The notes under the pieces were generated by a model that worked only from the letters and a program-made list of their open reading frames with translations, ran no database searches and was not told the DNA's origin. This document shows, one piece after another, positions 1 through 8,600 of a stretch of 10,041 nt of DNA (the stretch's first letter is position 1; the number at the start of each line of letters is the position of its first letter). The translations under genes and the position numbers were made by a program. The stretch spans positions 1-10,041 of the forward strand of contig JAOXYB010068789.1 of the NCBI GenBank assembly GCA_028565635.1, given 5' to 3'. The DNA is from Phoronis ovalis (taxonomy: Eukaryota > Phoronida > Phoronidae).

Positions 1-240
1 TACCGCCTAATTCGACTTGCTAGCGTAACTGTTTGCGCAGTAATATAATAACTTTAAGCGAGGTCATGAGAAGTAACTGATAAATGTAACGATGATACAA
101 TTTTGACAAGTTGTGCAACTTATTACTACAAGAAGAAAAAATCATCTGGTGTAAATATTCAGGTGTTTATCTAACTTCGTTAATTCGCTTTTTACTCCGC
201 CACTCCTTTCACTCCGCTGACTCTGCTGATTAACGTTGCC
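1..240. other. CpG-enriched left edge, possible promoter or noncoding first exon
   Basis: I count 11 CpG dinucleotides in these 240 bases, against about 8 in the following 1960 bases (241-2200). No long open frame is present; the ATG at 66 is followed by a stop within four codons. In many invertebrates gene bodies are methylated and lose CpG, while promoters and first exons keep it. The step would therefore fit a transcription start or 5' exon lying here or just to the left. This is inference: no TATA box, initiator or convincing splice donor was pinned down. Confidence 0.3.
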
Positions 241-338
241 CTTTTGCAAAATGGTGCAAAGTTCATGTTCATGCATTCTGGAAACCATAAGATTCCATTC
301 ACAGGTTTATGACCATGAACTGCCTGTTCAGATGATAA

Positions 339-365
339 GTATATATCCAGTAATGGATTATATAC
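339..365. repeat. Imperfect palindrome, 11-12 bp arms
   Basis: GTATATATCCA is followed after four bases by TGGATTATATAC. The arms are complementary except for one extra A in the right arm. The sequence is AT-rich, so it could be chance, but it would form a tight hairpin in DNA or RNA. No function is assigned. Confidence 0.4.
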
Positions 366-643
366 CCGCATAAGATATTTTCTATCTTCTATAAAACATT
401 CAAGAAAATTCTAATTTTGTTTAGCTAGACATATACAGAGTGTTTGTGTACAGAAAACCTGAAAATGCACACTTTGTAGGTATATGTTCAGATCAGAGTA
501 TTTAGAGTTTTACTAAATCAGAGGTTTATTTATGCTTTATTAAATGGTTTATAAACACTGCTATAAATAATAACTTTGATAAAGGTCAAATCAAATGGAC
601 AGAGAATAAGAGCAGAGAATACTTGATAGCTTTATCGTGTTTA

Positions 644-679
644 CTTGAATCTGGGACTAATATTAGTCCCAGCTTGAAT
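644..679. repeat. 22-bp perfect palindrome flanked by 7-bp direct repeats
   Basis: Positions 651-672 are the half-site CTGGGACTAAT followed immediately by its exact reverse complement. The heptamer CTTGAAT lies directly on both sides, at 644-650 and 673-679, with no intervening bases. A perfect palindrome bounded by an exact direct repeat is the layout of a transposon insertion: two 11-bp terminal inverted repeats plus a 7-bp target-site duplication with the interior missing. It could be a residual mini-element or a chance structure. The symmetry and duplication are plain in the sequence; the transposon origin is inference. Confidence 0.6.
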
Positions 680-889
680 GTACTAATGTGTATTAATTAA
701 CATCTGCAGCATACTTCCAGTTGCAAAAGTTATATATAAATTATAAATGCAACAACCTGAGTACAAGATCAGGCTTAAAAAAACTTGCTGTCCATTGGCT
801 TGTATTATGTTCACCTGGTGTCTACTATTAGTGGTTAATGAACATGCCTGCAGATCATTAGAGTGCTACAGTTTATAGTTGCTATTAAT

Positions 890-930
890 CTTAAAAATCT
901 TAGTTTTTTATATGATTTTAGATTTTTAAG
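890..930. repeat. Short inverted repeat, 11-bp arms
   Basis: CTTAAAAATCT at 890-900 is the exact reverse complement of AGATTTTTAAG at 920-930, with a 19-base AT-rich spacer. The composition is almost all A and T, so chance is a reasonable explanation. No promoter or terminator role is claimed. Confidence 0.35.
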
Positions 931-2180
931 TCAGTATTTTTAACTTCTAATTTCTTGGGTAAAAGCAGTGCCTTTATTTAGATAGTTAATCATAATTTCA
1001 GTGTCTAAATTGAATTATATAAAATTGGTGGATAGTTGTCTAGCTTTTAGAAACTGGGAAATTATTTGATCTAGCTAGAGCTCCTAAGTGTTAGACTTTA
1101 CTACATCTTTCAAATATTTGTAGAGTACTATAAATGCATTATTATGATTTATAGGAATGCATTTGTCCAAACATGATTTCTACATTGCCTGATAATCCTA
1201 CAGATCTGAGATTATGTGATTTGCTGTTTTATCCATTAATACTTGTTTATTACCTGATCATACCTTTTGCCCTGCAACAGATATATAAAGAATGTTGGCT
1301 AATTGAGATGGGAGACATTAGAAGGATCATTAGTTAATCTCTAGGCAAAGCTATGCTTTTTAACCCTTGGTTACTTAATTTAATTGCACACATGTGACAC
1401 TACAATCTTTCAGAAGTTTGGTATCAAGCCAGTATAGAGTATTTGTTGTATATATATATCCAGTTGCAAGGGATCCAAGTATACTTCTGACCTGTGAAAT
1501 GCAGGTATATAAAAAAAAATGCGAAATGCTGATCGATACACAATTTTGAAGTGTTTTATAGCAGGTGTTTTATAAATAAGCTTACCAATACTCCTCTTGA
1601 CTCACTGAGACAGGCAACATGGCTTCTTTATTAATTCACAAAGAACAGTTGGAATATGAGTTTGTTCAGACTGTAAGGACTAATCCAACGGATTCTTTTG
1701 CCGTGCCTTTAGTCAGTGCTAGTGAGTTAATTAAAAGTTAAACATAGTCAGTGAATTACAAAAAGTGAAAATTGTATATCTACAAAAGAAAGAAAACAAT
1801 GATCTAATGTACTCAAATTGTTTTGATGTGACAGAAATGAAGAGCATACTGTAGAAATGAGGACTATTTAGTTTCTCATGTTGATACTGCTATTTCTATG
1901 TTAGCATGTTACTTTGAGATTTAATCTGCTATGTAGGGTATTTTACTGATTTGTTTCAGTGGTGGATTAAGAAGTAGATTTTTATTCTGCATCATTGGTT
2001 GACCTGTATCACTTAAAGGAAAATACTGAAACTGCCTACTGTGCTTTTATAGGTGTAGTTATGCTGTTTAGTATATCCTAAGAGCGGAATTAGCAGGGAA
2101 TGGGCAGTGGTACTCAAAATTGCGATTTCAATGGAATACAATATTGATGTATTCTGTACAGATGTAGGATTTGTACTGTA

Positions 2181-2214
2181 TGTTTCATTCTTTGTTTTAG
2201 GTCTTGTCTACAGA
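2181..2214 (+). promoter_or_regulatory. Splice acceptor region before the first KANK coding exon
   Basis: A T-rich tract (2181-2198) ends in TTTTAG at 2200, and a second usable AG ends at 2213 (GTCTACAG). Either could open the exon. Acceptor 2200 leaves two bases and four further in-frame codons before CAG. Acceptor 2213 leaves one base before the in-frame CAG CCA CCT GAT. Both put the ATG at 2227 in frame, so the protein could start there or continue from an upstream exon. The polypyrimidine tract and AG are visible; which site is used is not. Confidence 0.6.
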
Positions 2215-2226
2215 CAGCCACCTGAT

Positions 2227-5200
2227 ATGGATGGGAAAGAAGTTGTCTTCGATGCCCAGGGACATTGTGCTTGCTGTCCGTATGGGTATCATGTCGATGT
2301 GGATTTTATCCGGTACTGTGATACCATGGGCACAGATACACTGCAGCGACTGAAAAAGATTAAGAAAGTCAAAAGAGCCCAACGGAAATCTATGGAGTTT
2401 ATGCTGTCTCAGCAGGAAACAAGTAGCGATATCAGTGAACCACCTCCTGATGTGGTGCATTCTAGTGAGAAAATATTTCATACTGTACAAGATGATGAGC
2501 GCACCCATCGTATCCTAGGTGATATTGATTCAACCCTTAGCTCCATCCAGCATGCAAGATATGATAGTGATAGTAGTCGAGGAGATCACTCACCGCATGT
2601 TGCCAGTCCAGAGACAGTGACCATTACAAGAACATATCAAACTTTTCCACGATCTCGTGACATGTCGGACTCAGTAACATCGTTGGATTCACACACTACA
2701 ACATCATCAGAAAATGTGCCTTCCTGTAAATATCCAGAAGTTACATCAACGCAAATGGAAGAAACCATGGCAACCCATCTACCAGCTGAAGGCAGCCCAG
2801 CTACTACTCATTTTTCGCCAGCCTCACTACAAACCGTACGTGAACAAATGGCTAACAGTTTGCAACGGTTAAGGGAGTTGGAAGAACAAGTCAAAGCCAT
2901 CCCCGTTTTACAAATAAGAATCTCAGTGTTAAAAGAAGAAAAGCGTTTACTTATGCTGCAACTAAAAGCTAAAGGAAACAAACTTAATACTCGAACAGTT
3001 GGTGTAGGCGATGAAACAGTTGATGATTATGAAGATAGATTTCGAGCTCAGGTTTTACTACGTGAACAAGAGATTCGTGACAGTGTTAAAAATATACATG
3101 AAAAAGAAATTCAGAGAATTATGATAGCTCAGGAATGTGCTAAGCCTGTAAGACAGGAACCAAAACCCAATACTCGTAGTATTGGAGTTGGTGAAAACAA
3201 TGTCCTTGACACTGGAAGTAATATACAGGTACATGAAAAAGAAGTGCGTACGATTGTCCTTGGTGGTGAAAAAGAAGCTAAAACAACTCGTAATGTTGGC
3301 ATCAGTGTGCGTGCTCAAATGCGTGATGTAGGAGTAACACATAATTATGAACCAGAAAGACCTCAAACGTGTGATGTAGCTATTAATGTTGGTGGGGGTC
3401 TGTTCATAGCACCAGCTGTTCCTAGTGTTGGTGGAACTACTGGTGAAGGAAGTGCTGATGGGGAATGTGAACAATTCTCAGAGTCCTACAGCTGGAATTC
3501 TGCAACCACTTCGATGTATAATTCTCGGCTAATGGAAGCCATGCAGGAGAGTTATGAATCTCGAGGCGATGAATGGCGGAAGAGTATCCAGAGTATGTTA
3601 CGTAGAGATGTTCGCAGTGTTGGCATTACAGCAAGACCAGATACTACTGATGTAGGTACAGATCATGCTGGTTCAGAAATGTGCGAAATAGGTGTCGGCG
3701 AGGATAAAATTGATGTTGATATTCGGCCTATTGTTAAGACTAATGATATTGGTTTATCTGCAAAACCAGATGTTAACAATCATAGCACATGGACAGATAT
3801 ACTTCTCACATCGGAAAGATCTACAAATACGTACGTCCCCGAACCAAGACATAAATCAGTAAATACAATACCAGTGTCTACTTATGCAGCATCCACAAAT
3901 ACTGAAACTACAGAAAGCTATAGTTTGGGAACTAATACAGATACAAATGTTTTCTTAGCCACAAATGCATTACGCAATACTGGTATTAATGCTCAGGTAG
4001 ATACTAGAAATGCAGGTGTAAACACTGAAAGAAAGCGTTTAGAAGAAGAAAACTTTGATTTTGAAATAACGTTCTGTAATAAATACTCGACTGCGGATTT
4101 GTATGTAAAAGACAGAGGAGATCAGACAGACTGTGAAATGTGTATTAAACGATCTATACAAGATCAAATTGAATCAAATCGTGACATTTCATCTGTTCAG
4201 TCAGAGACTGTAGTTAAACACAGCACTGGTGGAATTTTTAAATCGTCCCAAAAGGGAATTCAGGATGACACAAAATCTGAACATGTTAATCGACCAGTGA
4301 GGGTTGGTAGTTATAAAACAGAAATAGAGCCATCTGGTGTTACTAATGGGGAGAAATGGACAAGTTCCAAGACAGTGGTTACCAAAAAAAGCTCTCATCA
4401 ATCCTCTCCTACTCAACAAATAACAGAATGTATAACTAGATCGTCTGGTGGATCGGGCGGAATGTCTGCCATGGAAAGTTCTGGTGGAGATTCGTGGAGC
4501 AGCAGTTCCAGCACAGCTGTCACTAAACAAGGTACTCATCAAGTTTCTCCAACTCAAGTAAGATCAGAGCGGATAGCTAGATCATCTGGGGGATCAGGCG
4601 TAATGTCTGCCATGGAAAGTTCTGGTGGAGATTCGTGGAGCAGCAGTTCCAGCACAGCTGTGACTAAACAAGGTACTCATCAAATTTCTCCTACTCAAAT
4701 AAGATCAGAGCGGATAATTAGAGCATCTGGTGGATTGGGGGGAATGTCTGCCATGGAAAGTTCTGATGGAGATTCATGGAGCACCAGTTCTAGCACAGTT
4801 GTCACTAAACAAGGTACTCATCATGATTCCCCTTCTCAAATAAGATCAGAGCGGATAACTAGATCATTTGGTGGATCGGGCGGAATGTCTGCCATGGAAA
4901 GTTCTGGTGGAGATTCATGGAACAGCAGTTCTAGCACAGTTGTCCCTAAACAAGGTACTCGTCATGATTCCCCTTCTCAAATAAGATCAGAGTGGATAAC
5001 TAGATCATCTGGGGGATCAGGCGGAATGTCTGCCATGGAAAGTTCTGGTGGAGATTCATGGAGCAGCAGTTCCGGCACAACTGTCACTAAACAAGGTTCT
5101 TACCAAGTTTCTCCTACTCAAATAAGATCAGAGCAAATAACTAGATCATCTGGTGGATCAGGCGGAATGTCTTCTATGCAAAGTTCTGGTGAAGATTCAC

Positions 5201-5620
5201 GGAGCAACAGTTCTAGCATAGCTGTTACCAAACAAGGTTCTTATCAGGTATCTCCTACTCAGTTTAGTATGACAAAGTCATCAGGGGGATATGGTGAAAT
5301 GCCTCTATTCCAAGGCACCCATCAATCTAAAGTGGATCAAGTTGTAAGATCAAGTGGTGATTCGTGGGGTACCGATTCAGATATGGCAGATACTCAGCGG
5401 TCATTCTCAAGCACCACACATCATTTTCCTGCTGCCACACGTCTAACTAAAACTGTTACTTATTCATCACGAAAATCTGATGGTGAACCTGTCACAACAG
5501 AAACTACTGAATATGGTAAAGAAGATGTTGCAGAAAAGTCGACTCAAAGTGCAAGTGTGACGGAGACTGAAGAGGTCATAACCTCGGGTGTCAATCGGAA
5601 ATTTGACAGCCAAATGACAG
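2227..5620 (+). CDS. KANK: KANK coding exon A: KN motif, coiled coil, VG region and tandem repeats
   Basis: A single uninterrupted reading frame of 3394 coding bases carries about three quarters of the visible protein. Vertebrate KANK genes also place the KN motif and coiled coil in one very large exon, so the layout fits the family. The exon probably begins at 2201 or 2214 with a short 5' part before the ATG. It ends in the donor CAG|GTTAGT with one base of the last codon (phase 1). Read-through would add the in-frame TAG at 5623-5625 straight away. The open frame also extends left to an ATG at 2107, but that segment contains the acceptor tract and is most likely intron. Residues 56-200 are Ser/Thr-rich and low in recognisable features. 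Confidence 0.9.
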
Positions 5621-8600
5621 GTTAGTCAGAATATTATTTATTCAAGAGATACGTTTTTAACTGATTTCTTAAGACTTCTGCTAAATCTTGAAACAGATGG
5701 TTCTGGTTGTGCACTTATGTTGCTCTTGACTTGTGAAGAGTACTTATTGTGGTATAATGGTCTTTTGATTGAAATAATCAAACTGTCGTAATTCCAGATT
5801 TTCACTATTTACATTTCTTTACAGGGGAAATAGGTACAAAAAGAGCTCATGATATGTCATTCCATGAAGATACGGGAGCTGTCTCTGGTGCACTGGGTGT
5901 AATTCGTGGGGTTGCAATACAAAGCAGCCCTCCTATGAAACCAGATGGTGCTAATACCATAACAATTCAGAGTTCATCGCGAGCTGTTGGAGGAACTAAA
6001 GAAATCAAAAGTATGTCACAGACATCATCAGGTTTGTCAGAACTTGGCTTTACTGGATTAAAAGAACAAATGATGCAGATGTCTGCCAATATGGAGAATT
6101 TAGCTGAATTATCTGGTGGTGACGGTGGGAGTTCAACTACAGCATACACAACTACAATGAAATATGGTGGGGATAACTCCCAAAGCAATTTGCAAAGAGA
6201 GATTCAAAAAATAATTGGTGAACAATCTGAAGTAATTGGTGGTGAAATTTCAGATGTTATTCCTTCTCGAGGAGTGCACTCAGTTAAAATTCGCTCTATA
6301 AAAACAAGTGGTGTGCCAGGAGATGATATGCCGAGCGATTTTGAGCATGAAATGGAAGATGTCTTAGAAAGTGCTGGTCAAGAAGCAAAGTCAGAAAGCT
6401 CACAAGAACGAGATGAAGAGAGTCTTACCAGAAATGTTAAGTTTCTATCAACTGTTACTACAACTCAACAGTCTGGAGGTGTAATCAAGTCTATAATGAA
6501 AAGTGGTAGTATGGACAGGTCACCAATAGAGAAAAAAGGAATAAGCTTTGCCGAAAATGTTGTAGGAGGGTAAGAAAATTTATCTTCAGATATATTAACT
6601 ATCAAATAAATAGAAGTACCATGCTGTTTTGTTCGTCCTGTGCCATATCACTGTAGTTAAGTCTGCTTTTTTGAATCCAATTTTATTAAGTTGTTGGTAC
6701 TCAGTTTGTTCTTTTTGTGACAGTATTTGTCATGTTGTGGTAACAAGTGCAAGTATATAACCAAAAGTTTTATTTGGAGGTAAACGAAAATGTGTTGAAA
6801 ACAAGTGACATGTATACAATGTATAGATCTCATAAATTAAAAAATCCACAAAATGTGTGATGACACTGGACAGTTTCTCTGATTTACAAAAACACTTTCC
6901 TTTCTAACATTTTCTGAACTGATGCATGTTGTGGCTTTAGTGGATATTTGATTTTTTGATTTTGCACGTCTTTAACTCAAATGTCTGAAATCTACACAAA
7001 ATGTTTAAATGCAATGTTGTGTGTCATGGATTTGCTAAATATTCGGGAACACAAGTGTGTAAGAAATTCCAAAAAGAAAAAAACTGGGAAATGTTTCAAG
7101 TGTTTCTGTAGTATGTGCATGACTGTAATGATTTTAACCACTAGATTGTTCTGTGATGGTTTGTTATGGAGGCCACACGAAGGGCATTTCCTGCATTTAC
7201 ATGTATTGTTTTATAAACTGTTAAGGTGTTACTTTTATGTTACTTTTATGTATCTTTTGATTTTTTTTGTTATTTACCCAGCTTATCAGGGTCAAACAAA
7301 ATCTAAAAAAGTTGCACTTTCACACTCAGAAATATGCTTCTACTTTTAGTGTATAGCCCCAGAGTTCTCTACAAAAGGTTATGTGTATTTTCCAGGGCAA
7401 CTGATGATTGCAATGTATATCCCAAACATGTTAATAATCTAATAGTAGAGGCAAATCTGGGAGTCCCGTGACCAACTCACTGTAATCAAGGTTTGAAGGT
7501 GGTTTTGATATCTTTGGGTGAATTGTAAAAAAATTGGCAGGGGTAAACCTCGCAAAAGTAATAACTAATAACTGAAAGCCTGGATATAAACATTCCGAAT
7601 TTTTGGTGGCCATGATGGATTTTAGTGGTGGCTATTTTGAAATTTTAATCTTATACCTGATTAACTTTACACTTACTCACCAACACCCAAATCTTACTTC
7701 TGTGTGTTGCAACGGCCTCCATGGGTTCAACAGGTTGTGCAGTAGCAATTTAAAGGATTCTGGTGGCCATTTTGATTAGTGCCAGCTGGTGGAGTTAGCC
7801 CACACTTTTGCGAGGTTTACCCCTGCCAATTTTTTTACAATTCACCCAAAGATATCAAAACCACCTTCAAACCTTGATTACAGTGAGTTGGTCATGGGAC
7901 TCCCAGATTTGCTTCTACTATAAGGTTGCTTGTTGATGCCCTGAACAATGGTTTACAACTTTTTGTAGAGAACACTGAGTCCTGTATGTAGTTAGTGTTA
8001 ACTATGCTCAGCATTTGCAGTGTTCGGCTTATTCTAGTTTGTGAGGGGTATTTATTTTCCGCATTTTGTCTTACTTTCATCTTGGACAATAACTTAGTGT
8101 TAGGGTAGACAAGGGAATAGTAGTTCATACAAGCATTTCTGATGATGCATGTTAATTGAACTCCCTCTCAGCATTGATAGTTTTGGTAGCTTTCAGTTTA
8201 ATTGGTGTATACTGTGTTCTACTTACCTTATGATTGCAAAATACTGCTAATATATTTGAGAAAGATAAAAGTAGCATAGCATTAATACATCAATTCTGTA
8301 TGATGTGAACTGTTTTTTGTACAGTGATGCCAGTGCAAGTTCAGCGAGTTCTGCATCAGAAATTGACTCCAATTCTGATGAGGACAGTTTTGACGAGGGC
8401 TCGTATGATGGCCGCCATGGAAACATTGTTTATACATGCCGAGATGACGAGGCCATTGCTGAGGGCCGGGCTGGTGCTAAGATGTTTGACCAGAATATTA
8501 GAGAAATGTATGTTGTTGTGTTACTATAAAGATAGTTCAGAATTCCTGAAAAGTAATTCCAAATTGTATGTACTTTGTCAACTAAATTCTATATTTTCAT

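Larger units (their letters stand above)
241..2200. other. AT-rich CpG-poor noncoding stretch, probable 5' intron or upstream region
   Basis: No coding region can be supported on either strand; all frames are broken at short intervals. The stretch is AT-rich with very few CpGs and contains short A/T runs, a small TATATATATA run near 1447-1458, and a few short inverted repeats listed separately. It ends in a polypyrimidine tract and AG at 2200, a good splice acceptor for the first KANK coding exon. Most of this stretch is therefore likely the intron upstream of that exon, with the real first exon further left. Confidence 0.5.
6570..8324 (+). other. Intron between exons B and C, carrying a foldback element
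   Basis: This 1755-base phase-2 intron runs from donor GG|GTAAGA to acceptor TTTTTTGTACAG|T. It contains an 11-bp tandem duplication near 7228-7249 and the foldback element described separately. The open frame at 6981-7349 lies inside it, has a biased low-complexity make-up and no family resemblance, and is not called as a gene. Nothing else was recognised in 6570-7227. Confidence 0.85.

Noticed and set aside
890-930. 11-bp inverted repeat considered as a terminator or structured RNA
   Set aside because: Arms are almost purely A/T in an AT-rich eukaryotic region, so folding is weak and chance is likely; kept only as a repeat.
1619-1741. Short open frame starting MASLLIHKEQLEYEF, with a GTAAGG donor-like site at 1673
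   Set aside because: If spliced at 1672 it ends in phase 0, which fits neither acceptor (2200 or 2213) in the KANK frame. Unspliced it is only 40 codons with no recognised family.
1942-1959. Good-looking acceptor (TTTACTGATTTGTTTCAG)
   Set aside because: All three frames after it stop within a few codons to about 14 codons, so it could open only a noncoding exon; no matching donor was convincing.
2107-2226. N-terminal extension of the large open frame to an ATG at 2107
   Set aside because: The added 40 codons include the T-rich tract and AG of the splice acceptor at 2200, are hydrophobic in an unstructured way, and do not resemble KANK N termini. Most likely intron read in frame.
3058-4557. 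Minus-strand open frames at 3058-3474 and 4201-4557
   Set aside because: They lie opposite exon A, whose + frame has clear KANK motifs, and are Ser/Thr/Phe-rich mirror products of the coding strand and its repeats.
6981-7349. 122-codon + strand open frame in the intron
   Set aside because: Low-complexity, Cys/Phe/Lys-rich translation of T-rich intron; no acceptor or donor and no domain.
7431-8128. Minus-strand open frames at 7431-7613 and 7892-8128
   Set aside because: Both overlap the arms of the foldback element; any structure they show reflects the inverted repeat, not coding selection.
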